Of a stretch of DNA of 64,000 nucleotides, positions 10,393 through 23,060 are shown piece after piece; within the stretch, counting starts at the first letter, position 1, and each line of letters begins with the position of its first letter. The notes below the pieces were generated by a model. It did no database searches. It saw only the letters and a program-made list of their open reading frames with translations, and was not told the DNA's origin. Origin of the DNA: Calliopsis andreniformis (taxonomy: Eukaryota > Arthropoda > Insecta > Hymenoptera > Andrenidae); NCBI RefSeq assembly GCF_051401765.1, contig NC_135067.1, forward strand, positions 22,439,501-22,503,500. The letters are read 5' to 3'. The position numbers and the translations under genes were made by a program.

Positions 10393-12115
10393 TGTGAGCT
10401 TTTATTTTCGCTCTTGTGGTACCAAATTCTGGAGTGCGATGAACAAAAGAGAAAGAAACGTAAACAATTCTAGGTAGGGAATAATATTGTTAATATTGTA
10501 ATAAATAGCACTTTACAACATTACAAGACTGCGACACCTACCTACGCAGTACTTATCGGCTCTTTCAATGCTTTCTAAATTTTTAAATTTGTTATTAAAC
10601 CGAAGATATGATACCGAATTTTCGTTAACAATGATATGTATATGACTAGTTGGGAACCGAAGAGATAGCAATATTCAATGCACCAAAAATGTAATGTTAA
10701 AGTTAAGAAAAAGTGGTGACGAAACGATAAAAAGGTCGCTTTTTTACGAGACTTTTATTTGGATTTGTTAAAGAATTTTTAATTAGGAAATTAAGTATTA
10801 TATTTAGGTACGATCACTGTTTTTATATAGGTTTCATATATTACTAATATAGGACGGAGGCATTTTTTATGTCAATCTTGCAACGAATTAAATACGTATG
10901 GCATTGCTGAAATTTTTAGATATCCTAATTTTAAGTATTAAACAAATAGTATGTAATATATTTCCGACGTGCCTGAATTTATTGTTTTATTGCTGAGATG
11001 ATCAGTTGTTTGTTATTGTGTATTGTGGATGGAAAGTGGAATGTCATATTTATGGATAAAAACTGCTTTACAATTATTTAAAAAAAAAATAGCATTGCAG
11101 AAATTTATTTTTGTTTACCTAATTTTTTGTTTAAATTTTCAATTAAATTTGTCGAATGAAGTGATTGTTAACATTTTACGCTATCTCGATTAACAATAAG
11201 TACTGTGATTCTTATATTCAATTTTTTCTTCACGTATTCGAAGGTTGTTTATTTTTTCACAAATAATTAAAATATATCAATTATAAGTTTTGACTATTCA
11301 ATTATACTAAACGAAAGGTATAGACATATTTTTTAACAGTTATTACAAAATCGCATGCCATAGTTAGACGTGTATACATATATGCGCACTAAAAGTACAG
11401 GAAAATATATTTTATTTATGAAAGCGAATTTGTACACCAAAATATATACAATATAAATATGTATAAAATTTTATTTTTATAATAATTGCATTGTAATTTT
11501 CTTGTGAAGGTACTCACTTGCTGTGGTTTTAAAGCATCAATGATAAATTCACGGAGGATATTGTAAATATATTGATTCAAAACTGGTTCTAATTTTTTAA
11601 ATCACACTCATGCATTAGCGTATACTAATCACAAACATTTACGATATTTGTGATTAATATCATCGACAAAACAACGCACAATACCCATTATTGACATATC
11701 TCAGGCAAAATGACGCAGGTCTTATTGTACTTTCGCTACATTTGAAGAAAGTTCTTTTAATTTAATCTACTTATAGCAAAAATATAAATTTCATCTTGTA
11801 GCCATCAAGATATGACATGTCGTTTTGCCTCAGACTCACAGATATAGTTTTCAAAATAAGTCCAGATTTTTCGACTGTTATCAGTTTTCACAAATTAATT
11901 ATAATACCTATGTTAATTCAAGAGTACTAGGAATTTCTATGTTCTTAATTTTTTTCTTGCTTCGGAATTTACAGTGAGTTTAAAAACAGTAAAAACAGTA
12001 CTAACTTCAGTCCGATACTGTTCTTCCACTCATCTTTTCAATTTATATTGTGAAATTTTTTTATGCTTGAAATATAAAAGCAAATGTGAAATAAAATAAT
12101 GCCACAATGAAATGA
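10393..12115 (+). other. dos: dos 3' UTR
   Basis: AT-rich sequence with no ORF of note after the stop. AATAAA occurs early at 10500-10505 and again at 12090-12095, so short and long 3' UTR forms (about 0.1 and 1.7 kb) are possible. Confidence 0.6.
12090..12095 (+). terminator. dos: Distal poly(A) signal of dos
   Basis: A canonical AATAAA overlapped by further AT-rich signal-like words, just before base composition changes to the CG-richer promoter region of the next gene. Confidence 0.5.
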
Positions 12116-12283
12116 TATTCAAAAAGATAGTGATAAAATTGGTATCGTTGGTTGATACTACGCACTACTTTACCGACAGGCTGGAAGGGTTCTTAAGAAG
12201 GGTTCCCATAGGCGCTACCAGGTTATTGGCCTGCAACCCGCGTCCATGCGATTGGTGGTGGGGTCGACAGAAAACAGAGTCTC

Positions 12284-12583
12284 ATTCGCTCGCCAACCGT
12301 CGAGCGTGTGTGGTTGTTTCTTTTCGTGTTCGCTATCGTACATTGTTTTCTTTTATCGTGAACCATACAATTGCATCGCATCGTGTGTTCGAGGTGCTTC
12401 TCCCTTTTCTTGTGTTGAACCTGTGAAATATCCAATTTTTGTGTTTTACCCTTTGACTGTTCTACCGAAAAGTGTGATCGTCCCTGTGCAATTAACCTGT
12501 TTTGCATCGGAACTCGAGCCTAAACCGACGACCTGGAAAACATCGGAAATAGTCGCGGCTGTGTTTCGAACTTCGCTTTCAAG
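12284..12583 (+). promoter_or_regulatory. Candidate promoter and first non-coding exon of the second gene
   Basis: CG-rich block after the dos 3' end. It has an inverted CCAAT box (ATTGG at 12251), an initiator-like TCATTC at 12282, and a strong donor TTTCAAG|GTAAGTC at 12583/12584. No frame with a good start runs through the donor, so I read it as a 5' UTR exon. The start position is a guess from the initiator word. Confidence 0.45.
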
Positions 12584-15500
12584 GTAAGTCTCTAGAAATT
12601 CAATATATGAATAACGGTACATTGAAATTTCGGTTCCACGTGAGGTGGATCGATCTGCTGCCACTTGTTGGTCGCTTCAGAGATCTGCCTCGCCAACGAT
12701 GCTTAGATTTTAGCGTTCATGGAACATTCCTACGTTCTTCCCTCAACTCACGCGATTTGACATTCAATTTCATTGTCGAGAAGCCTCGCTCGGAACATTT
12801 GGTTTGTCAAAATGCATCTTATTGCGCAGGATGACTGAGAGAGTTGAAAACATCGTAAATATTTTCTCGCGACGTCGTTTACGTGAAATTACGATCCCAC
12901 GTTTCTCAAGAGAGTAGTTTAACCGAAAGTCGAGCACAGGCGATCGCGAAGCCTGCAGGTTTCTCGGCCACTTGTGGATTTTCCAACCAGCGGACCGAAT
13001 CGATGCGGTTGTTGCGTCTTCGTCCCTGGCCCTTCTTGTTGCAGCGTGACATTCGTTAGAAATGTTCGAATGAGTATCTATCACCTCTCACTTCTCTCGT
13101 TCTCAAATACTTCGAATTTAACATGCACATATTTGAGGGTTAGATTTATTAAGGGAATTTTTACAACGCAATAAATGTTGCATAAAAACGCTGTGTGTCA
13201 CGCTGTGCTGCCATTTTATGGTCCCGGGCAGGACGAGGGTTATTGTTTATCCACAGATTCTCAGCTAAAAATCTACAGTCAAATTGTTAGGAACGTTGTA
13301 ATGTTTCGTTCGTATACCGTGTTTACAGTTTCCCTTGAGCGTGCAATGCTAGCTCGTTATGCATCCACATTGTGTTGCGTTGCGTTATTGGCGGTTATTG
13401 CGAAGCGCGCCAGGGCAAGTGAGAAATTCTCATGCACAATAACGATCATTATCGGTAACGTTGTTCGGTGAGCGATGCGTAATACGACGCGCGCATTCTT
13501 CCTCGGGTTTTCGTAATATCCGCCATTTTGGAAAAATGTTGTCTCAGTTTTCCAGGAGTTATGAAATTCAAATATTGGAACTTGCAACGAAAATGTTGTT
13601 TTTTTTTTGTTAAATTATACAGTTTTTAAGGGGACAAATATTTTACGATTATTTTTAATTTGTGGTCTTGTGAAGGTATTTTCGGTATAATATCCGAGGT
13701 CTGCTTATAACATTAGCTTATACAATCGAATTTCTTTCCTTTGAAGCTGGTCAGAAACCGATACTCGGTCTTCAAATGAATTTTCCTGAGAGGCAAGATC
13801 AAAGATCCGTTCTTAGTTGTCAGTAAGGGTGCAAGAAGCATTCTTTGATCTCCATCGATCGAAACAGGAACGCTGTGAAGAGAAATCCCTAAAAATAACT
13901 TCTCTATCGAATCCCATCAGTAGTTTGATAACCAAGATCCATTCGAATGAAAAAGCGACTTTTTCGATATTGCTCTCCTTCTGGCAGCCCTGTGATTCGT
14001 TACCGCTGCGCATAGGTTAGTCTTGAATCCTTTTGTTAGGGGAATACGAAGTTCAATGCTCTCTGTATCTCCACTAACAATAAGAGAGAATAAGCTGGCT
14101 GACATGTTATTGCGGTTTTCCACAAAAGTATCCGGCTCTCTGTAATAAAGAACCTGAAAGACCGTACTTTATGAGCTCTTCATTCATTCGAAGTTCGCCT
14201 CGGAGATAAAGCAAGACAAAGACTTCGAAATCAAATATTGGTCTTTGACAATTGTTCGTGCAGTTAAAATAAACCGCGTGCAGGGAGCACTCGACGAAAA
14301 TGCATTGAAAGCAGCATGCACTTTGAGGAAGGTTTTCCTTCAGAAAACAGCGCATCCAGAATAGTTCGTAAACAGTCGGTTCAATTTTCCTCGCGTATTT
14401 CTTCGTTCCTTCAAGTCTTCCCCTAGAAGGGATTTCTGTTTGTTCCATACACGAGTCTCGTTTCTCGAGATCCCTGGGATTTTCTTTGCTTTTCCACCGC
14501 ATACCGTCCCTTTGTGGCACATTTCCCTGGGACCGGTTTACACGCGTCTCGCAGGTACATCGTCCCGTAGAAACCACCACCCACGCTAGATCCACGATTC
14601 ATCCCTGGCCTTCGTTCGCGATCGTTCTAAGAAACAGTTTCCCCTTTTCTATGCACCGAAAATATTCGCTTTGTGGCGGGCCACGTTCCCTTTCCGTCAA
14701 ATTAACGCGATTCTTCGGTGACGTAGGACTAGACGCACGTGCTCGCTGAAAAATAACGCGTAGCCAACGATGCAGGTCGTCGAGCAGACTCAAGGATAAT
14801 TAACGGGTGCAATTAAGCGTCGTTACTGGCGTCGTTACTGGCGTCGTTACTGGCGTCGTTACTGGCGTCGTCGACGCGTCATTGCTTCGAATGTTCTGCG
14901 CGATCGTTTCGTAATTCGTGATATACACGCGTACCGTGCGATTTCTTTTCACGCTTTTTATGTATATGTATTAAGTCTTGTACATTATTTGCCAGATGGG
15001 GATACTCTTGCACTAAATTCATGCGAGTTCAGAGTTCATAACTTAAAATCGCCCGTTCTTTGATCTCACAAGGCGAAAGTCTCGCGGCGCCACAGTGGAT
15101 TCCAGCTGTGAGAGAATAGTGCGCCGCGAGAACGATCTTCCAACACATCTTCGTTCCCTTTAATTGCGTTCTTGCGCTTCTTTCGCCCCAAAGAGGCTCC
15201 TTCCCATAAATAAATTGCAGCGAATCGAACTTCTGTCGAGTTTGCACGGTTGAACATAAATCGGGTTCCCATGTTGCTCGGCGTGTTGCGTTCGAACAAT
15301 GAGTTGCACAATTGTTCGCGTCGTAACACGTTAACACCTCGTGTTCTCCTAATTTTTTCTCCGGTTTTCCGCGGCGGTCGTGTCCACGCTGATACGTTGT
15401 ATGTTTTCATGGTTCTGGCCAGCACAGCAACAGGCAGGATACACGCTGGCAAAGTTCGGACCGCACTCGTGCTCGTGGAACTGTGATTCCAAGTCATGGC

Positions 15501-17320
15501 ACCACGGCAATTGCAGAAACTTTTGTTCAATTCGTAGTAGTTTCGGGACGAACAGAAAACGCTGCATTGTTTTTTATTGCATCCTTTGTTCGATTCAATT
15601 GTACCGTTATATCCATTGTTTGTAAACGTGTAAATGCAGTATGCGAGAATTCAAGGAAGATAAAGAACAGAGTGGGAAATGGGAATACTAAATTATCTAT
15701 GCACGTATAATAGAACCTCGATCCTACGAAATTCAAATTTAAGGCATCCTTTTGGTAACTGGTTTGACTATGAGTATTTAAAGTATTAAAGTATTGAATG
15801 GTTGAAAATTTGAAATTGCTTTCATGACAGGACGTTTTGCGTAACTAAATAGAAACCGTATTTTCGGTTATTTCTCCCTTCTTCCGGCAGGCGTGTCCTG
15901 ACATTACGCGCTGAACACGCGTTGTGCGTTGTGTGGTTCATTGCGTTAGACAGGAAACTGAGAGAGAAGAGTTATGCCGTGTCGACCTGGTTTAGGCGCG
16001 CCCTATAGGCGCCTCGTATCACCGCGGAAGGAGAGGGAAAGAATTGCCTTCTGAAATGTCAGGGACTGAAGCACGGAGAACGGATACGTCGCCATAATAC
16101 GATCGTTCGAATCGAGGGTCCATTCGCGCACAGTTTATTGCTTCTTCTGTTCACTCATTTTACAGGATGATCCAAAAGTTACTTTCGCTTTTCTTTTCAC
16201 TATAAATTTTGATCTATTTGCTCTTTCCACATAGACATCTGTAAAAGAAGCAGAATTGTTAAATACTCTTTTGCTATAATGCATTCTTCACCTTGTTAAA
16301 GTCGACTAATAGTGGCAGTAACAAGGTAATGAAGTTATTAACTTCTAATTTCATAATACATCTATATTGTAAGTAAATTACAAGTCACAGTAATTGGAGT
16401 GAGTACACGTTGCAAAGTTCGTAACACACGCTGTTATTAGACCGAATGAATTCACCAGTGATCGCTTTCAGGTATTAGTGAGACTAGTTCGATGCGGCAA
16501 TTTCTTAGGTTTAAAATTGCTATCGCCCTACGAATCCATATCGGTCCACGTCACAATTCAAATATTTACTGACACGCGTACACCTTTGCGTGTTTCCACC
16601 GTGTGCCGATCGATATGATCGAGATCACGATTAAAAGGATACTCCTTGACTTTGAAAATATGATGATGGATTATTCTAGCGGGGTATGCAATGCATGGTC
16701 GCTGTAGGTGATTGGAACTATTGAGTCCGTTATCACCGGGCCACTCATGCATTAACCAATGTTCGAAGCGTAGCTAGAAATTCGTCGCGATCGTTACGAA
16801 ATCATGCGATCAAAGGCGGAAAATGCTCGTTCCACGCAGTAAAGAACAGGTGATCCTTGTTTTGCTGCAGGCTGAGAGGAAAATAGCTGATGAAAATAGC
16901 ATGATCCGCTCGATCATGCTTTGATCTGGCGGATTCGAGGATGCCTCGTCGTATCCACACGTGCATAACCGGCGTGCGGCGACGTTCGTCTCCGCGAGGC
17001 GAGTTTTCTGCGATCGAAACTGGTTCGCGGATAAGGTCTTTAACCTTCCTAGCTGCCGCGTCGTTCGTAGTCAGTACAGTCAGTCTAGGAATAGCGCAAA
17101 AAGAAGGCGAGCCCTGGTAACGAAGTTGTTCCTAGAGAAAAGCCGCGCTTTTGCCCGCGTTTGTCGCTGTCGCCGACTTTGGACTTCGCCACTGATCGCG
17201 AACTAGATCAGCGACGAGACGTCTCTTAAACTCTTAACCCATATTATATCAACGAGGAATCATCTTGATTGACTGCCAAAAATGTAAACAATTTTAAAAA
17301 ATGATCGTTGGAAATTGGCA
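12584..17320 (+). other. Intron or intergenic DNA, no coding exon seen
   Basis: Mixed AT-rich and TCGA-rich sequence. It holds a 12-bp tandem repeat near 14.8 kb and a degenerate transposon end near 16.16 kb. None of the open frames has recognisable protein features or paired splice sites. Confidence 0.5.
14819..14870 (+). repeat. 12-bp tandem repeat, 4 perfect copies plus a partial one
   Basis: Unit GTCGTTACTGGC at 14819, 14831, 14843 and 14855, then GTCG. The perfect identity suggests recent slippage. Confidence 0.95.
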
Positions 17321-17481
17321 GTTAAAAAATTGAGATTTTGACCGTTAAAAATTTGAAATTTTGACCGTTAAAAGTTTGAAATTTTGACCGTTAAAAGTTT
17401 GAAATTTTGACCGTTATAAATTTGAAAAAATGACCGTTACATATTTAAAAACTTGGCCGTTAGAAATTTGAAAATTTGAAA
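17321..17481 (+). repeat. 23-bp minisatellite, seven contiguous units
   Basis: Units start at 17321, 17344, 17367, 17390, 17413, 17436 and 17459, each exactly 23 bp. The consensus begins GTTAAAAATTTGAAATTTTG and ends ACC. The last three units are the most diverged. The core is shared with the array at 42.3 kb. Confidence 0.95.
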
Positions 17482-17539
17482 GTAAACAATGTGTATGGTC
17501 CATAGAGTGAAAAACTCGGCAATGGAATAATGCAAAGGG

Positions 17540-18093
17540 AAAGATCGGAGGTAGAGCGAGGAACAAATATTAGCGTTCCAACACTTTTAGCAACGGACTG
17601 TCAGTACGACGGAAGCGTGGCACGAAGTGTTGCACCTTGCATCCATAAATTGAGCGTTCTGTGGCGCACGAGGAAGCGCCAGGACTCACGTGTGCTCGAT
17701 TCGAAAGGAGCCAGCCACGAGCGGCAACGAGCGTGTCGTAATATTTACTACGTCGCGTCGAGTGCGATTTCACCAAGAACGCGAGCAGCGAGCGCTACGA
17801 GCGCTGGACCAGAGCTCTTCCGTCAGTGAAATCCGCGGGGCCGATCCCTCGAAACCTAGCTCTGCCATTTCCGGCGCGGCCGAGTATCCTTCGTTTCGAA
17901 ACTTTCTCCGATTGCGGCAGACAGAACTCTGCTCGGCGAGCTGTGCAATCGAGGAGCCACCCGAGGAGCCACACGAGGAATCGCTCTGTGGCAGAAGACG
18001 ACTTTCAGATTAGCACCCGCATAGACTGCTAGATAAAGTGTGCTTTGCGATTGCTAGAGTGAGGAAGGTGGAGAGGCAGTGGACTGCTATCAG
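17540..18093 (+). promoter_or_regulatory. Candidate alternative 5' exon region of the second gene
   Basis: CG-rich block with initiator-like TCAGT words (17599, 17824; others near 17073-17086 just upstream) that ends at a donor-like CTATCAG|GTACCC. The longest forward frame closes about 80 bp before the donor, so it would be 5' UTR. The exon limits are uncertain and the donor is weaker than the one at 12584. Confidence 0.3.
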
Positions 18094-20988
18094 GTACCCA
18101 AAACTTTCCTTCTCCTCTTGACTTGGGTTATTAATGTGCTCTGCGCTACCAGCGTATCTCGTACACACACAGGGAGTTTCGACAAAGTTTAGTTTAGCTG
18201 AATTACTTTTCTAAATTGTATAACAGAGGGAATGTTAGATACTATCGTTGAAAGGATCGTGTTTGACGAGAAGATACTCAAAATCGTTACGTTTAACTAG
18301 ACCATTTGAACGCACTTGCGGGCGACCATGTCTCCGTGACGAGCCAAGCCGATCGGCCTAAATGATAATGCACCGGGTGTTCCTTTTTTCTATCAACCTC
18401 TCACGGTTCGTCGATCTATCATTGCAACGCAAATGCATGCTGAATAAGATCGTTGATATGTGTTCGAAGTGATTTATTGTCGTATGCGTGCTCCAGTTTG
18501 CTGGTGGCGAAAATGCTGCAGATGATTGAAAACAACCAGATGCTAATAGTTAAGTCCGCTTAAACAAGCAAAATCGAATAATTAGCAGAACAGAGTGTTT
18601 TAATTTCATTTACTGAAACTAATGTCGTAAAAAATTGAATTTTTTATGAGCCGATTAGGAATTCGAAATTAGTTTTGCTCAATTTAGTGTAAAACTAAGA
18701 GATATCAAATCCAAAAGAGACATTCACGCTTCACTTGTTTCCAGGAATTATAAATTTGTCCATTTTATTTGAAAATTGGTCTGAATGTAGCCACTACGAC
18801 AACAAACATTTCTGTCGTAGTTCTGCAACTCAGTCGAAATTCTTATTGATTCATCTTGCTTCGAATTCCTAGTTTTCCAATAATTCGCGACACGGAGAGA
18901 GATCCTCGTGTCGCGATCGTCTCGATCGTACGAGCCCAGTCACGGCCTTGTGTGTATTTCATTAGGCTAATTAGGGGCTCTCGTTACTGGCTCGTCCGTA
19001 ATTACGGCCGCGGAAACGCTTGGCGGAATCCGTGCGAGCCAGAAAATGCACATACTACGCGCCTCTGATCTCGCCACTGTTCGCCGTTCCAGTTTTTCTT
19101 TTTCAACGCGTTTCTTTCGCGCGCTGTATCTCGAACCTTCGTTAGCGCGGAGATAAAGCGGAATGGAAGAGCAGCTTCGAAAATAAAACGGAGAAGAGCC
19201 CATCCCCTGAGGTGGTGTGTACTTCCTCAAGGACGCGCCACTGTCGGAATCGTTTAATTACAATAGTATCGATTATCGACCGTCAGGGCCGAGTTTTTGC
19301 ACGCGACACGTTCAGATGATGCGGTTCGCAGGTGTAAACAGTGGGCAGGTGCGAAATGGATGGTGTGTAACCCCGATTCCTCTCTTCTGATAGCTCTGCC
19401 GTTTTCACTCGAGATTTCCCTCTCACGAGCAAATAGATCGAACAGATAAGACAGATAGAGCTGGTCGCGTTCCTTGAAACTTGAGCTGCGCTGCCGCTAA
19501 ACAAGCTTTCTTCGTATGACCTAAAACTTTTTCAATGATTCTCTGTTTCGAGGCTTCCAGTTGATTCGACTATTATTGGAAATCAGAAGTTCTTGATACT
19601 TTTAGAACGCCTTGAAACTCTGGGATATCTTGATAAAGAACCTTGAAGATTTTGCGCAGCTCGTGCGCTCTGGAGTTACTTTGAACCTTGACGCACTGTG
19701 GACTTGCTTTTGTCAATATTATTTAACTCCTGTTTTTTATAGGAGGGGTTTAAGTTACCAAAGTTCACATTACACATTTACTATATTATTTATTAGAGCA
19801 GAAGATAATGCGTGAGCAGTCATCACGGTTTCGTTAGTCATTAAATAAAGTTTGTGTTTGTAAACAAATCCGCGTACGCACAAGTAAATGAGCTGGAATT
19901 ACAGCGTGACATCCCTCCAGACGATCGGGAGTTTCAACAGCTTCTAGTTTCGAATAACATAACAAGAACTCAATACTTACGTCATGTTCTCGAAGCGATT
20001 CCATCTGTCAAAGCCCATCGTCAGCTGCTGCTAATCCTCACGATTAATGCCACGTTTGAGGCACTTAATTAAGCTCCTAAATCACGTAAAATTCTCGGTG
20101 GAGTACTGATGAAATGGGTGGATTATTTGATTTCGTTCCGATACGATCTTGTTGATGTTTAGAAAGCGATTCGCGGATTCCCCTATATTTTCTCCATGAT
20201 CACGGGCCCTCCCTTTCGACGAATATCCGAACTCGTTTTTCAGTCTACGGAAACGCTTCAGTTTCTATTTAAACATCACTCGAGCCGTTGCTCCAGGGGC
20301 TACATTTTCTATTGACCAACGAACGTCCATTAACGAGAACTCTTTCGGATCGCTTGTTGATCGAGTATGTAAATTCGAGCAAACCAAGAGCTCCGAGTAA
20401 GCAATCGTGGTTTTCTTCATTAAGATTCCATCTGGTGAATGTTCAAATTATCGAATCGGGGCATATCAAATTGCCGTTTATAAGGGAGAATATTTTATGT
20501 TGAATTTTACTTCATGAATGGTCATCCTCTTCAATGTCCTAATTAATAATAACAACGATTCTTTAATACATGACCAATCATACATTATAGAGACATAAAA
20601 TCCTTTTTTCCTTTTCTTCATACGTAGACATAGTTCCCAGTGATTAAATCATGTGTTCCAATTGGAGTAAAAAGCAGATGATTTCTAACGAGAGAACAAA
20701 GTAGGATACTACTTGTTATCGTTAGTTTCCGAGGCGAAATCCTAAGATTAGGAATCGCTTCGTCCGATAAAATCGCGTTCTATCACGTAGAATTGGCGTA
20801 GCGCATGCACACGCGTAGAATACGCATCGGCTGGGATCGCGGACACGAATGCAATGTGCACTGGCCCGCTCTGCCACGCTCTGCTTGTCCTTGCAAACGC
20901 GACTCATTACGATGCATTTCTCTCTCTCCCCTTATCCTTCCCCTTGCACTCTTTCTTCCTCCATCCATCTGTTCCCCGCGTCGTTTTA

Positions 20989-21040
20989 CTTTTTCCTCCT
21001 CCCCCCTCCTCCCCCCCCTCCCCCCTCCTCCCCCCTCCTC
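20989..21040 (+). repeat. 52-nt homopyrimidine (CTCCTCCCCCC) tract
   Basis: Only C and T for 52 nt, with C runs of 3-8 separated by TCCT. The complementary strand has at least four runs of five or more G, so G-quadruplex or triplex formation is possible. Confidence 0.9.
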
Positions 21041-22939
21041 AGCTGCAGCGGGTCGTCCTCTTCCAGATCGCGAGCACGATTAAAATAACTCGTGTCGTCG
21101 ACTGGTAATCTTATTGTACCGGTTTTTCTTCGCTCCCGCCGAGAGGGGGTCCGACGTTAGTTCCCGCAAATTATTGGCGAATGACGAATATACATTTGCA
21201 TAAACAGGTTCTCCTCTTGCTCCTAGATGAGCGAGTGCAGAGCACACTGAAGCTCGCGGCTGCTGCGTCTACGGGCCGTTTCACAATGCGGTTTCGACGA
21301 GCCGTAATACCCAGTAACCGATACATTCGGGGAGAGAGCGAGTTCCTTGTATCAGGCTGCTTTGGGCGCGCAGGTATCGTTGATCGAACGGGGTGAACCG
21401 AGATTCCAACAAGCTCTACGGTTTCAGTGTCTGTTACTACGGTGGCGTGCTGACTTTTTCAACGGACTTGGCTGTGTTTTATTTTAGAGCGATAGGAGCA
21501 TTTTCGTCCAAACAATAATTCTCTATCTGTAGAGTGTTAATGAAAAAGTAGGTCGTTTTCATGGAACCAGTTGCATGGGAAATTTATTTACATAGAAAAT
21601 GTGTACGAATTCTAGCTTTTTATATTAACGCACAGAAAATCTGAAATCCTAGGTTCCAGATTGTTTTGGCAAATATTATTAAAGTTGACGTGCACTCTGT
21701 TCCCACTACCTTCTTCAATATCGCTGTAATTAGAACTAGAAGGGGCAAAAAATGCCCCTTACGCTTAGACACTCGCATTACAAATTTCAGCACACCCTCG
21801 AAATTCTCCCCCTTGTCTCGTTTCCGACGTAAAAGATCTTCTCGAGTCCTCGTAAAGGGACGCAGGAGTGCAGGCGGATCCACTTGAAACGCAAATATGC
21901 ACGAGGCGTTGAGGATTCGCGTAATGTGAAACCGCCCACATCCTTTCAACGCCGCGCTACCGGTTCTCACGTGTGCCGAGAGAAAGGGCTGGAGAGGGTT
22001 GTTCCGTGGCGCATAACTACGCCAGAACCACCTTCCTCGTGGTAGGTCGTAACGGTTGCCCGCTTCCGTCTTCGATAACCCAATTCAATTCGTTCGAGGA
22101 TAGAAACGTCGATGGAACACTTAGCAATTCGGATTTCGCGCGTCACGGTGCACGATATTCGCGTCCCAGCTTGACGACGATAGCCGTGGACGCGAAATGG
22201 AGCACACCGGTCTCGTCGATCACGATTCGCGGTTTCGAGGCTCACCGCAAATTCGATCTCGGCCTGATATCGTTTTTCACGAACACGCGACAAAACGAGG
22301 AGAAGACCGCGACCGTTGCGAAAGAGCCTCTGGATTATTTTGAGCCGGCGAGTCGACATCCTGTGCAGGATATTCGAGAAAAACTAGCCGATTTTTAGCT
22401 CCCAGGGTTCTTGCGTCGACCAATCTACTTTGATTTGCTGATATTTTTACTCTTTGATTTAGGGTCGAATGTATCGTTGATTAAACTATGCTTTTCATTG
22501 GACACGAGTATTCAAAGAAACTGCGAAGTTCAACAGAAAAAGAAAAGAACAGCGGTAATGTTTTATGTCTACTAGGTGCCTCGTTCCTGGCAATTCATTA
22601 GACTCGAACTTCTTTTTTGTGGCGATCTTGCCAACTTCTGTCTCTTCCGGCATATTTTGTCTTCGTCGGAGACCAAGTTGCAGCGTTGTTTCTCTTTCTC
22701 GGAATTTGTCGAACAACTTTGTCGGATTTCCCCCGAGGACCAGCGCGCTCTTCGTGAACTAGAAGCACGTTGTCTTCCTAATACAGTCAAACGATACTTC
22801 GTCGATGTTTCTTTTTTCACTCATCCAGGGCCACGTTTTCCTTCCATCTCTCTTACTCCTCCGCCGCGCCGTCTGTCCCTTATAAATTCTGACGCGTGCA
22901 CGATCGTTAAACTGTAAGAAGAAACGGGTTTTGTTGGCC

Positions 22940-23060
22940 CGTAGGAGGAAGCCTGCTAGAGGCTTCCATTACCGTTGTAAGACTACGGCTCAGGGCCGTA
23001 TTACGCAAGAGATGGTCCGACGAACCCGACCAAAATCGTATCCCCCCTCAATTGGGGCTC
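22940..23060. other. Cluster of three perfect short hairpins
   Basis: GGAAGCC/GGCTTCC (22947-22953 and 22961-22967), TACGGC/GCCGTA (22984-22989 and 22995-23000) and CCCC/GGGG (23044-23047 and 23054-23057) follow one another in GC-rich sequence unlike its surroundings. It could be a structured RNA, or the end of a retroelement or other mobile element. I cannot identify it. Confidence 0.45.
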
